DNA from: Mustela lutreola | Taxonomy: Eukaryota > Chordata > Mammalia > Carnivora > Mustelidae | NCBI RefSeq assembly: GCF_030435805.1 | Contig: NC_081298.1 | Span: 25,284,501-25,348,500 of the forward strand | Direction: 5' to 3' | DNA: 64,000 nt | Shown: positions 26,201 through 37,810 of the stretch, in pieces | Layout of the letters: every line of letters starts with the position of its first letter | How positions within the stretch are numbered: the stretch's first letter is position 1 | Notes under the pieces: generated by a model | Told to the model about the DNA's origin: nothing | What the model saw: only the letters and a program-made list of their open reading frames with translations | Database searches by the model: none | Made by a program: the position numbers and the translations under genes

Positions 26201-29200
26201 TCCCTTCATCTATATGTCTATTTGCCAGTACTACCCTGGATTGATTGCTATGACTTTATAGTAAGTTTTGAAATCCAGAAGTTTGAGTTCTCCAATTTCA
26301 TTCTTCTTAAATTATTTTGGCAGTTATACTCCCTTACATTTCCATATGAGTTTTAGGGTCAAATTTTCCATTTCTTAAAAAAAGTCTACTGGAGTTTTGA
26401 GAGCGATTGCATTGATTCATAGATGAATTTGGGGAGTAGTGTTACCTTAACAATATTAAGTTTTCTAATCCATGAACATGGGTTATCTTTCCATTATTGA
26501 TACATATATATCTCCATGTCTTTAACTTCCTCCAATTATGTTTTGTTTCTTTCAGAGTGCAAGGTTTGCACTTCTGTTTAATTTATTCCAAGTATTTTCT
26601 TCTTTGAGATGCTATTGCAAATGAAATTATTTTCTTAATTTCATTTTCAGATTGTTTATCGCTTGTGTTTAGAAATATAATTGATTTTCATATACTGATC
26701 TTGTATCCTTGCTGTTCTAACACTGAGCAAGACACCCAGTCTTAGATACTTTAGGATTCTTTATGCAAGGTATTGTCATCTGCCATTTATTTTTTTTTCT
26801 TGACTAACTGACCTGGCTAGAACCTTCAGGACAATGTTAAATAGAAATAACAAGAGTAGGGGCATCTGGGTGGTTCAAGTAGGTTAAGCATCTGCCTTCT
26901 GCTCAAGTCATGATCCAGGGTCCTGGGATAAAGCCCTACATTGAGTTCCTTCTCCAAGCAGGAAGCCCGCTTCCCCCTCTCCTTGCTGTGCTCTCTCTTA
27001 CTCTCTCTCAAATAAATAAATAAAATCTTAAAGAAAAAGAATAGCAAGAGTAGACATACTAGTCTTGTTACTTATCTTTGGAAGAAAGCATCCAGTCTTT
27101 TACCATTAAGCATGTTACTAGCTGTGGGTTTTTCATACATGGGTTTTACCAGATTGAGAGAGTTCCATTCTATTCCTGGTTTGTTGGTTGTTTCATCATG
27201 AATAACAAATAAGTTTTAAAGACTTTTAATAATGGCTTGAATGGTAGGATTTCAGGTAGCACAGAGATCATAAAATGCAGGGAAGACCATCTTATTTTCT
27301 TCATCAATTATCCCCAGTAGAATTGGGATGGGGGAAGGAGATGGGACATGGATTATTTGGTTTATGTGAGACACTTTGCATAGATGATGTTGTTTGATCA
27401 TGAAGTGGATATTACTGTTATTCCCATTTTACAGAGGAGGAAATTTAGGTATAGAGAGAGTAAGTTCTTCCAAAGTTGTGCAATGTTAGTGCCAAGGCTG
27501 GAATTTGAATCCAGATACCTTAATGCCAAAGCCCAAGCTTTCAACCTTTCATCTTAAATGGCTTCCTCTCATTCTCCTGTCCCCACAGGATTCTGGATGT
27601 TTTCTATGCACTTACCATCCAAAATGGAAGTCTGGCAGGTGAGTGTGCCTCTCTTCAGGTCCCACCACTGACTAGCCTCACTCCAACCAGACAATGTTGC
27701 CTCCATCACCTTCTCTCACTCTCACCATATCTGGGCCCTAGTCAGTTTCTGAATCATCCCAGCCCCAAATCTCTGCCCCTGCCATGACACCTACCTGGAA
27801 CCCATCTCTCCCACCAAAATGTGACTTTAAAAGGTCAGATACAATAGTTCTTCTTCTTACAGAAGGACTCTCCTGTCACTCACTCCCAGAGGTGACCTAT
27901 CTTTCCTTTGCCAAGTCTCCCTCCTAAAGTGGGAGAGTGAGGATGGAACACAATTCTCTCTCTACACAAGGCAGTTTGTTCTGCTCAAATGAAATGAGAC
28001 CATTTGCTTTGTAGTTCCTGGGGAGGGAAGAGGAGGAAATCAGTGGCCAGAGATTATTGTCAGAGGACAGTAAATAGCCTCAGAAGGCCTAAAGAGAAAA
28101 GGGATCTGAGGAGTTTGTCCCTCCCTCTCCTCTTCTCCCCTTTTAGACTCCTTTATATACTTCAGGATTCAGCTAAAATGTCACTTCCCTCAGAAATTAC
28201 AGGTGGAGGTGATGATATTTCCCTTTCCTCCCACAATTTTCTGTAATCATGAATGCAATATTTTGTAATCATGACTGTTTTCCCAACTGTATTGGGAGCT
28301 CTCTTGAAGACAGAGCCAGGTCTGATTCATTCCAGTGAATGGGCTGGGGCACAGTGCTCTGCTGTCAATGTTGGTTGACTGATGATCAGATGGAAATGTG
28401 GAATGGAGAGAGAATGGATGGGAGAGTGGAAGTGATGAATTCAGGGAAGTGCGGAAATGGCTGTGGGGATGGATGGATGAATGGGAGATTGAATGGATGA
28501 GAAAATGGACATATGGAAGGGCAGATGTGATATACAGGTGGATAAATGGATGGAGGGATGGATGGTTGGATGAATGGATGGACATATGGTTGTTGAGAGG
28601 TTGGATAGATGGGAAAGTGAATGGTTTGGTGAAAGGGTCAATATATAAGGTAAGTTATATGGACAGGAGGGTGGGTGAATAAGGAAATTTGGATAAATGG
28701 AAGAGTAGATGAGTGGGAAATGTTTTTGGATGGAATAGTGGATGGGTGGAAGTGGGGATGGATGTGGATGGATGGATTTAAAATGGAGGTTATATTGGGT
28801 TTTGGATAGATGGTAGGTGGGTGAATAGATAAATTTATGGTTGTGGGAGAATAGATGGATAAAGTTCAATTGGGCCCAGATTAGGCCATCTGAAAAAGAT
28901 CCCTTGCTTTCCTCAATACCCTACCAGGATGACAGCATAAATAGTCCACTGCAAAGCTTGAGGTAAGAAGAATCTGCTAAATAGTCCTATTATCACCTAA
29001 AAACCAGAACTATATCTAGGGCCTGTGATGTATTGCCTAAGATTGTGGGCTCTGCCTTCAGACCAACCTAGATTTAAATCCCAGCTCCCATACTTCCTAC
29101 CTGGCTAAACTTTTGCAAGTTACTTCACCTCTCTGGGCCTTTGACTTCTCATTTATGAAATGAGGTTAACACCCACCTTGCTCTGGGTAATTATGAAAAT

Positions 29201-32200
29201 TAAAGAAAATGCAAATTGTTCTGAATAATTCCCAGCCTAAGGTTAGTGCTTAGCAAATGGTAGCTGAGTAGAAATTTTAGCCAACAAGATACCACCTGGT
29301 GGCAGCATCCTTAATTGCAAATAAATACTCAGGAATATTTGGAAGGAGTAAGTTGAATTTTAAAATATTCCAAGTAGGAAGAGGAGTATGAGTAGTATTT
29401 CAAAGATAAGAATCTGATGGATATGCCAGGAAAGTGAGAAAATGTGATGCTAATTCTCTGTGGGCTGACTGACAAAAGTAGAAGCTGAGAGTGACAAGAG
29501 CAGCATCACAAACCAGTTGGTCCATGTTTTAACTCCTTCCTCTTAAGAATGTACCAGGAGAAGGTACGGCATCACACTGGGGAAATCCAGGACCTCCGAG
29601 GTAACATGACCCAGCTCATTGCTAAGCTCCAGTTGATGGAAGCCATGTCAGATGAGGTGAGATACTGGCCATTCTCTTCCCAAACATTTGACTTCTCTCT
29701 TTGTTTAATGCCTTGTTTCATTTCTCAAGTTTTGGTGGAACACATCCCCCAATAACTTCCTGGAAGAAAGTGAAATAGGAGACCTATTAATTTACTTAGA
29801 ACTTGCACATTTGAAAATATCTTTATTTTATTCTTGCCTTTGATTGATAGTTTGGCTGGGTATAAAAGCCTTGCTACGAAAGTTTCCCCTGAAAATTTTG
29901 AAGGAATTCCACTACTGTGTTCTAGTTATACTGTTGCTGTTGAGAAGTGTAATAGTGCTAGTATTGGGCCTTTGAGTATGGTCTGTTATTTTTTTCCTAT
30001 CTCTGGGAGTTTGTAGGATGTTCTTCTTATTTCCAGTGTTCTATATTTAACCTGTTTGGGGTGGGGTTGCTGAGCTTATTGGATCTATGAGTTGATGTTT
30101 TTCGATAGTTTTTTAAATTTCTTAGCTATTATTTCTTTCAAAAATTTTTATTTATTTTTTTGACAGAGAGAGACCGACAGAGGGAACACAAGCAGGGGGA
30201 ATGGGAGAGGGAGAAGCAGACCTCATGCTGAACAAGGAGCCCAAGGCAGGGCTTGATCCCAGGACTGTGGGATCATGACCTGAGCTGAAGGCCGATGCTT
30301 AATTACTGAGCCTCCAAAACACCCCAGCTATTGTTTCTTAAAATACTGTTTCTTCCCCATTATCTATCTCCACTCCCAGGACTCAGTAACATCTATGCTA
30401 GATTTTTAGAGTGTGTTCCATGTGATTCCTATGCTATTACCTGGTGTGTTTGGTTTTCATTCTTTTTCTCTATATGCTTCAGTTTTTGATGTTTTCTATT
30501 CACATTTCTTCAGGTTCACTAATGATCTTGTATTCTGTTCTGTCCAATCTACTATTAATTTTTCTCCAGTAAGTTCTTAACTTCATATGTTGCATTGTTT
30601 AGTTCTGGAATATACTTTTTTTTTTAAAGATTTTATTTATTTATTTGACAGAGAGAGAGATCACAAATAGGCAGAGAGACAGACAGAGAGAGAGATGAGG
30701 AGAAGCAGGCTCCCTGCTGAGCAGAGAGCCCTATGCGGGACTCGATCCCAGGCCCCTGGGATCATGACCTGAGCCGAAGGTAGAGGCTTAACCCACTGAG
30801 CCACCCAGGCGCCCCTGGAATATACTTTTGATTCTTTTTCATAAATTTTAATTCTGTGTTGAAATTCTCCAACATAATTCTCCAATAAATTTTATTTTCT
30901 TTTATTTAACATATTATCATAGTTATTTTAAATCCTTGTCTGCTAAATCCAATATTTGGATCATCTATGGTCTTTTTCTATCGTCTGTTTTTCTTTGGAG
31001 TTTCAATCATATGGTCTTGTCTCTTCATGTCTAGATTTTTTGTGTGTTTTTCTGGACATTGTATATGAAGGAACTATATGCTCCAGATATAAATTATAAC
31101 TTCAACTAGAGAGCGTTCTCCCTTTTCTTTGTAAGGAAGATGAGTACTGTGATCACTTCTATGTAGACCTTCATTCAGCTGATTCAGACCTGGATTGCAA
31201 TTTGTGAAAGATTTAGTCAGAGGTTAAGGGTAACCCTTCGATATCCTACCCATGCAGCTTCAAACTTTTGGTAGATCTCTTATTGGGAAAGACTGACCAC
31301 ATGTTTGAGGCTTCCCAAGTCTCCAATTTTGTCTTCCAGCCTTGCATCAATGCAAAATCTCTGACCCCAGGGGTAACCTTCTCTGACAGGGACAAGCTTG
31401 GATTCTTAGCCTTTAATTGTGCCCATGATTGGTTTAGTCCTTAGGTGCAGCTACAGCTTCTCAGTATTGATTCACCACTCCTTCTAAGGCAGTGGTTCTC
31501 AGAGTATGACCCCCATACCAGCAACATCAGCATTACCTGGGGAAATACCTGAAATTTGAGTTAATGGGCGCCCCTCCAACCTACTAAGGATGGGAACCAA
31601 CCATCTATGTTTCAACAAGCCCTCCAAATGATTGTTATATATACTAGGAAGATGTTTGTAAGGCTTTAATCTCTTGCTTGGGTTTATTTAAATGGGACTT
31701 AGTTTCCCAAACGTTGTGAAACTGGAAAGTTTTACTCTTTCAGAAGTTTTCAAGTAGCTCTTTAACCTCTTCTGTAGTTCTGGGTTACAATTAACATCTT
31801 ATGGGGAAACTATTCAGGTTTGAGGCTCATCAAGTTTCCACTTTTGTCCTTTTAGTCCTTTGTGACTATTAAAATCTTTGCTGCTTTATCTTTCACCAGT
31901 AGCAGCCCTTATTCAGCCTAAGCCCACGTCTTCAGCCCATGCCCAGAATTAGCAAATGCCCTCAGGGATTAAAATATTGTCAGGAAATTTCAGAATGGTT
32001 CTCTCTTCTATAGAATTTTAATCCTTCTTGTCCTCATTACTCCCATAGCTCAGTGGTGGCTTTAAAATATTATTTATAGACTATATGGCTTTTCCTAGTT
32101 GTTTTCATAGTGGAAGAATTGATCCTCTTTAATTTACTAAGTCTTACCAGGAAGCCCTGCATCTCACCTTACATCTTAAATGTCATGATAGTGTGCTTAT

Positions 32201-35200
32201 GGGCTGGCTACCCTTGGGGCCATTACAATGTGGATATTCATGTCTTTTAGCCCTAAAAAGTCTTCTTTACTCATGTGATTAAATGGGTATTTTCCCCACA
32301 GCCATATCTGTTTTATTCTCATTTTTTAAACTCCTATTATTTGGATGTTAAATTTCTGAACTCATCTTCTGTTTTCTTCCAATTCTCCCTTTTTTCTTCT
32401 CTTTGTTCTGAAATTGAGAACATGATCTCAACTTTGCCTACCAAAACTTCTACTGGGTTTTTGTTTGTTTGTTTCTGTTAATATATTATGAATTCCCAAG
32501 AATTTTCTTTTTTGTTTTCTAGGTGTTCCTTTTCATAGATTTCTATTCTATTCTGGATGAAATATATTTTCTTACCTTTTGGGGGTTTGTTTGTTTGTTT
32601 GAAGATTTTATTTATTTGACAGAGAGGGAGGGGGAGCAAGCACAAGCAAGGGGAGTAGCAAGCAGGGGAGAAGCAGGATATCCCTACTGAGCAAGGAGGC
32701 TCATGCGGGGCTCCATCCCAGGACCCTGGGATCATGACCCGAGCCAAAGGCAGCCACTTTAACCAAGTGAGCCTCTGAGGTGTCCCCTTTTCTTACCTTT
32801 TGGAGGTTAAGCAGGTCATCAAACTTTCCAAGTTTCCACATCAACAAAACAAATCATAATAACTGTCCTGTAACACCGTGGCTAGTCTGGTTACTCTTGT
32901 CACACAGCAAACTACTCCAAAACTTGGTGATGCAAAACAATCATTTGATCACTCTCAGAGATTCTGTGGGTCAGGGATTCAAGCAGAATGCTATTTTGTT
33001 TGCCACTGTTCCACAGTGTCTGAGGCCTCACCTAGGAAGACCTGAAGGCTGGGGTGACTTGGCAACTCTATCTGGACCCATCTGGAAGCTTTTTCACTCT
33101 CATGTCTAGAAGTTGATATTGATTATCAGTTGGGAACTCAAGGCTGTTGATGAAAGCACCCATACTTGAGCTCTCAGTGCTGTGTGGTCTTCCTCACAGC
33201 ATGGTAGCTGGCTTCTAAGAATGAGTGTCCCCAGAGGACCAAGTAGAGCTGTAGCCCCTTTTAGGCTTAGTCCAGAAGTCACATGGCCTCACCTCTACCA
33301 TAGCCACAGGCCCACCCAGACTGAAGGGAGGGAACTTTAGTATCAAAGTTGTATTGAAAGAAAAGTGTGTCACAGGAGACTTTGCTGCGGCCATTTTGGG
33401 GAAATACAATATACCACAGTTTTCAAGAGTCAGATACTAATAATAGCCAGCCTTTCCTGAGCACCAACTAGGTTAAGTGCTTACAGGCTATATCTGGCAG
33501 GAGAGCTAGTAACTAAGAGCCCAAATGCTGGAACCGAAGTGCCTGGGTCTGCATCTTACCAGCTACAGGACTTCACATGCGCTACTCTGTTGTTGTTTTT
33601 TAAGATTTTGTTTATTTATTCATGAGAGACAGAGACAGAGATAGAGGCAGAGGGAGAAGCAGGCTTCCTGCTGAACAGGGAGCTCGATGCAGAACTCGAT
33701 CCCAGGACCCTGGGATCACAATCTGAGCCAAAGGCAGATGCTTAACTGACTGAGCCACTCAGGTGCTCCCCTCCACGCTCCCTTTTGTACCCTAGTATTT
33801 TTATCTTTAAAAATAGGGGTGATCATAGCACATACCTCCGAGGGTTGTTGTGAGGGGCTGAGAGTTAACACATGGGACATGGAGGACGGTCCTGGCACAC
33901 AGGAGCAGCCTTGTAAGTCCTGGCTGTCATCCCCACAGTAGCAGGAGGGGGACATGAGTATCATTCCCGTGTTCCAGACAAGAAGGCCCGGATTCAGAGG
34001 GGGCGTAACTAGCCCCAAACCCCTCAGCAGTGAAAGTCTGTCTGACTCCAGACCCCCTACCGCTTCACTTCACCCAGAGTTCCGTCCCACGTGGGACACC
34101 CTGTCATGGGGCATGTGGAAGCACTGAGGAAAACCAGTGTGGAGGTGGGGTAGGGATGGCTCTATGTCACCTGGGCCTCCTCACAGCGCAGCGACTGGGG
34201 GAATCTTGTGCCAGGACCAGCCACCGTCTCCACAGGCAGGGGGAAACAGTTAAGGACAAGGGAGTTCCTGCAGCCGCCTGTCACCTGGCGTGAACACACG
34301 CAGGGACGTGATCTGCGGATGTCAGCACACAGCTTGTGTTTTCTACCTCCTCAGCAAAAAATTGCTCAGAAAATAATGAAGATGATACAAGGAGATTTTA
34401 TTGAAAAGCCAGACTTTGCCCTAAAGTCTATAGGTAAGTGAGTCCCCCCTCACCCCCTCTCCCCCACTAATCTACCTTCCTCAAGTTTCCCCAGAAGCTC
34501 TTCAGATGATAGATTTCTGTTCGGGTCTGATGCACTCTCTGCTACTGGAAAGTTCACAGTCAGAGCTAGCCTCTGTCCCCCAGATGATTTTCTTGCTACA
34601 ATTTTCTGTTATCTCAAAAGGGGAGCTAAGGCAGGGAGAGGAGGTCCCCATAACCCATCTACCCATTCACCGTCCTCCAGACCCGGAGCCCTGCAGAGCC
34701 ACACCTGCCCCACGTCGGGGAGTCCGACCACATAAAAACCAACAGGGGCTGATTGCAAGTGGGAATCAGTGCTGTGGAAAACCAGAGCAGATGGTGGGGG
34801 GAGAGGGGCCCCGGGCAGAGGAGTGTGCGGGAGGACCTTTGGGTTGCGACCTGGCCAGGAGGGAGAAGTATTTCAGACCCAGGGGAGCGCCTGTGATGTT
34901 ACCCCCATGTGACACAGCAGGAGCACAGGAGGGGCATAAGGAAGAAGGCGAGGTGGGGCGGGCAGGGTGGACTGGCTGGCTGGGCTAATCCAGACCCAAG
35001 GGCATGCGGGGTCAGAGGGTGTTGGCTTAGACTCTTAGGGCAGGAGTGCCCTCCTCTGTGAAATAGTCCTAACAATAGCCGTGGAAATAATGAGGTTGAC
35101 ATCAATGTGGAGGGAAGGGCTTTGGTGGGCTAACTCATCTCCTCACATCAGTCCTGTGGGGTGGACGTTAGTATTCCTATTGGTGCTACTCTTCTTACTC

Positions 35201-37769
35201 CCATTACCCAGAGAACACTGAAGTCCAGAGAGGGCCAGTGACTCACCCAAAGTGCTCACCTGGCTTCTGGTCTGAGCCCAGTCTGACCCTCCCTCCCATA
35301 CAGGGGCCTCCATCGATTTTGAGCAAACGTCAACCACGTACAACCACGACAAGGCTCGCTCCTACTGGAACTGGATCAGGCTGTGGAACTACGCGCAGCC
35401 CCCAGACGTGATCCTCGAGGCAAGGGGGATTGGGGGAACGAGGAGAGAGAGGCAGGGGTGTGGTCAGGGTTCTGGGAACAGGACCTGGAAGCGGACATTG
35501 GGGGTGCGCACAAAGGGGGTGGGGCCCCAGGGTTGGGGGAGAGGTAGGAACAGGAGACAAGAGGCAGGGGCAGGGAAGGGCGGCCTGCTTTGGCACTGGA
35601 AGGAGCCCCCGCACCTACCCCTCAAGACTTGAGGGTCAAGGAACCCTCACAGCCCCAAGCAGGCCCCTGCCCTCCCTGTGCTGGGCTGAGGGAAAGCTAA
35701 TTCTGGCTGCCAGCTCTCAGGAGAGCTTCCTGGAGTTGGTGGTGTTTGAGCTAAGCTTTGTCGATGGAAAGATCTGGCTCATCCAGGAGGCAAAGGGCAA
35801 AGGAGGTCCAGGGAGCCAGGGTGGGACGAGAAATTCACCTTCACCCACCCACCCAGCATAGCCCCCACTGCACCTGCCCCTTCCAGCCCAACATGACGCC
35901 TGGCAACTGCTGGGCTTTCTCGGGGGACCGAGGCCAGGTGACTATCCGACTCGCCCAGAAGGTCTACCTGTCCAACCTGACACTGCAGCACATCCCCAAG
36001 ACCATCTCGCTGTCAGGCAGCCTGGACACCGCTCCCAAGGACTTTGTCATTTACGTGAGCATGCCCCAGCAAGGAGCGAGGCTTGGCTAAGGGGACAGCC
36101 TCTTATGGTGGGACTCTAGGCACTCCGTCTGCACAATCCAATGTGCTAGGGGGGCTGGATGGGGCTCTGTTAAGGCTGAGGGTGACCAGGTTCTGAGTTG
36201 ATCACAGCCTTTGAGGTTGGAAGACAGGTAACTAAAGCCAAGCTTTCCAGAGCCAGTTTGGTCTTCAGATGCCATTAACAAGGAAACTGAGGTCCAAAAA
36301 GGGTCAGGGAAACACCCAAATCCTACAAGTCAATGATAGTTAGGAGAGGACCCTCGGGCTTTTGGTTCCCAGTAGAGTGCTCTTTCCTAACCAATATTCT
36401 GTCCTGCAATAGAATGATGCCCAACGAGGTAGGGAGTTCCCCATCCTGGGAGGTATGCAGGTCTCGGCTGCAGAGGGGCAGCATCCTCTGAAGGCTCTGC
36501 CCGTACCTGATACTTTCTCCTTGGTTCTGATTCTACAGGGCATGGAAGGCTCTCCCAAAGAAGAGGTGTTCCTGGGGGCATTTCAGTTTCAGCCAGAAAA
36601 CATCATTCAGATGTTCCAGCTCCAGGTAACTGAGAAAAGCAGCCCGTGTTGAGCACATATTGAATGTACACATGTGCAGGGCTTTCTCCAGGGAAACCCT
36701 TCTCACCCCCGGGTGTGCACAACGGTCACCGGCCCACGTGACAAGCGAGGAAACTGAGACTCAAGAGTGTGGAGCCACTGCCCAGGGCAAAAAGTGGGAT
36801 CCTGAGGAGATCCATCCAGCTTCTAGGATTACATCATTTCCCCCAGCCTGCCTGCTGCCGTTCCTCCAGGGACAGCAGATGTGGAACAGACTGCTGCTGG
36901 CTTCCAAATTAACATCTCCACGCTGGGAGGCCCCATCATCAGGTCCTGATCTAACAGAGGCCTGAAGGGGCAGAAGCTGGGAACAGCAGCAGGACTATGA
37001 GGGATGGATGGTAGAATGGCGCGGAGACTCAGGCTGACACTGACCCAAACCCCGACCCCACAAATCTGCGTGATCTTGGCCATTTCCTTCCTTTCTGGGC
37101 CTCAGGTTCCCCTTTGTAATTCCCTAGAAGGTTCAAAGCATCCAGTGAGATCTCAAAGGCCAAGACCCAGCTTTTGCGCTGGACTTCACCCCTGGGCGGG
37201 GGGGGCCGGGGGGTTGCAAAAAGAGGAGGAGGCAGCTCTCACTGAGCGAATGTCTACCAGGTGGCAGGCCAGTTAGCTCCAGGACCTTGTTTCATGCCCA
37301 CAACAAACCTAGGAAGCAGATATTACTCCTTCCATCCTACAGAGAGGGGAAACTGAGGCCCCACAGGGGGCAGCGATTTGCCCTTGGGTCCCGCAGCCCT
37401 ATATGCCAGGGCCCGACGGCTGGGATGCTTTCTCAGTCACAGTATATCGGTCCTTCTGGCCTCAGCAACTTCCATCCCAGTCCCTGAGCATCAATTTCCT
37501 GTGTGGCTTCAGGATAGTCCATTCTTCTCTCTGAGCCTCAGTTTTCCCACCTGTGAAATGGGAGAGTTCCCTTCCACCCCTAAACATCCCTCTGGACAGA
37601 CAGAGTAGAAGCCAGTGGCTCCATGTCTGTGAGTCTCTTCCAGAACCAGCCTGCCCGAGCTTTTGGGGCTGTCAAGGTGAAGATATCAAGCAACTGGGGA
37701 AACCCACGCTTCACCTGCCTGTACCGAGTGCGTGTGCACGGCTCCGTGACCCCACCTAGAATGCCCTAG
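20206..37769 (+). CDS. SUN5: SUN domain-containing protein 5 (SPAG4-like), complete, 13 coding exons
   Basis: Exons: 20206-20273, 21756-21820, 22030-22104, 23089-23155, 24117-24178, 27589-27638, 28928-28962, 29548-29656, 34355-34433, 35304-35419, 35887-36054, 36539-36625 and 37644-37769. Together they give 1107 nt, or 368 aa plus TAG. The start (MPRSSRSP, as in human) follows an in-frame TAG at 20191. Domain order: a basic N-terminus; a Cys-rich stretch about 65-100; one membrane segment about 105-121 ([17 protein letters not shown]); a coiled coil about 140-195; the SUN domain about 205-363, with [10 protein letters not shown] at 244-253 and [17 protein letters not shown] at 344-360. Cys250 and Cys352 match the paired cysteines of SUN2. 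SUN5 is a testis protein of the sperm head-tail coupling apparatus; human loss-of-function causes acephalic spermatozoa. Intron 10 uses a GC donor. The C-terminus is about 10 residues shorter than human (379 aa). Confidence 0.96.
20793..20985 (-). mobile_element. CAN SINE (SINEC), antisense, in SUN5 intron 1
   Basis: A (TTTA)n tail at 20805-20834, then GACAGAGAGAGAATGAGATC, ending in a head with an internal deletion (GGGCGAGCCACCCAGGTGCC lacks the usual TTAACCCACT). Confidence 0.88.
23160..23262 (+). repeat. GC-rich minisatellite in SUN5 intron 4
   Basis: Degenerate tandem units of about 15-17 bases built on GGGGAGGCTGGCAG. It begins five bases after the exon 4 donor (23155), so the purine-rich G runs lie right against the 5' splice site. 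Confidence 0.85.
25640..25849 (-). mobile_element. CAN SINE (SINEC), antisense, inside L1
   Basis: AAAGATTTTATTTATTTATTTG through GAGCCACCCGGGCACCCC. It lies inside the antisense L1 of SUN5 intron 5. Confidence 0.88.
26860..27040 (+). mobile_element. CAN SINE (SINEC), sense, inside L1
   Basis: Head GGGCATCTGGGTGGTTCA and tail AAATAAATAAATAAAATC. Target-site duplication AATARCAAGAGTAG on both sides. Confidence 0.9.
28380..28862 (+). repeat. Degenerate (TGGA)n satellite in SUN5 intron 6
   Basis: About 480 bases dominated by GGATGGAT, GAATGGAT and AGATGG words with many interruptions. It ends 65 bases before exon 7. Long open frames on both strands here come only from the short period. Confidence 0.9.
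30138..30325 (-). mobile_element. CAN SINE (SINEC), antisense, divergent
   Basis: TTTTTATTTATTTTTTTGAC tail to CTGAGCCTCCAAAACACCCC head. Many mismatches to the other copies suggest an older insertion. Confidence 0.8.
30620..30814 (-). mobile_element. CAN SINE (SINEC), antisense, well preserved
   Basis: A 15-bp exact target-site duplication, CTGGAATATACTTTT, at 30605-30619 and 30815-30829. Full length, with little decay. Confidence 0.95.
31488..31645 (+). mobile_element. MER5A-like hAT-Charlie nonautonomous DNA transposon fossil
   Basis: CAGTGGTTCTCAGAGTATGA, AGCAACATCAGCATTACCTGG and AACAAGCCCTCCAAATGATT match the MER5A/MER5B consensus in order. It lies in SUN5 intron 8. Confidence 0.8.
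32583..32787 (-). mobile_element. CAN SINE (SINEC), antisense
   Basis: A 16-bp exact target-site duplication, TTTTCTTACCTTTTGG, at 32567-32582 and 32788-32803. A (GTTT)n run lies at the tail side. Confidence 0.95.
32862..33420 (-). mobile_element. Probable MaLR-like LTR fossil, antisense
   Basis: CAGCAAACTACTCCAAAAC, CTGTGGGTCAGGGATTC and TTCCTCACAGCATGGTAGCTGG are phrases of an old mammalian interspersed repeat, most like the MaLR LTR group. The family call is from memory and uncertain. It lies in SUN5 intron 8. Confidence 0.45.
33595..33772 (-). mobile_element. CAN SINE (SINEC), antisense, inserted in a MIR
   Basis: The reversed SINE separates two collinear MIR pieces: 33495-33594 (CTGGGTCTGCATCTTACCAG) and 33773-33920 (GGGTTGTTGTGAGGGGCTGA). 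Confidence 0.85.
35417..35426 (+). promoter_or_regulatory. SUN5: Non-canonical GC 5' splice site of SUN5 intron 10
   Basis: Exon 10 must end after the GAG at 35417-35419 (VILE), because exon 11 starts in phase 0 at CCC AAC ATG after TTCCAG. The bases following GAG are GCAAGG, so the donor dinucleotide is GC, not GT. Apart from the C at +2 the site is close to consensus (AG|GCAAG), as expected of GC-AG introns, which need strong flanking pairing with U1. A single sequencing or assembly error is the alternative. Confidence 0.85.
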
Positions 37770-37804
37770 AGAGCACCCGAACCAGAGCCCCTATCCCCAG
37801 AGAG

Positions 37805-37810
37805 ATTAAA
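37805..37810 (+). terminator. SUN5: SUN5 polyadenylation signal (ATTAAA)
   Basis: ATTAAA lies 36 bases after the SUN5 stop codon and is followed by GT/T-rich sequence (GTTTATTCTT, then TGAGTGTTTTTTGG). This implies a very short 3' untranslated region of about 60 bases. Confidence 0.75.

Larger units (their letters stand above)
24620..27240 (-). mobile_element. Long antisense L1 (3' UTR through ORF2) in SUN5 intron 5
   Basis: It starts with the reversed L1 3' end (AACAGCTTTATTGAGATATAA) and then runs antisense through ORF2 landmarks such as ATTTCCCTAAAGATGTTGAGCA, TATAGTCTGGATGCAAGTCC and GGTAAGGATCCAACTCCATT. Two CAN SINEs (25640-25849 minus, 26860-27040 plus) are inserted. It fills most of intron 5 (24179-27588). 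Many substitutions mark it as old and inactive. Confidence 0.85.
29760..31060 (-). mobile_element. Ancient L1 (L1M/HAL1-like) antisense fragment in SUN5 intron 8
   Basis: The antisense of ...GAATTCTATACCCAGC-type L1 sequence (here TTTGGCTGGGTATAAAAGCC) and of adjoining parts, broken by two antisense CAN SINEs at 30138-30325 and 30620-30814. The same ancient L1 region occurs in the other orientation at 60.8-61.9 kb. Its right edge is uncertain. Confidence 0.55.

Noticed and set aside
28398-28869. Open frames on both strands in 28.4-28.9 kb
   Set aside because: They arise from the TGGA tandem repeat; Trp/Asp/Glu- or Ile/His/Pro-rich periodic translations are artefacts.
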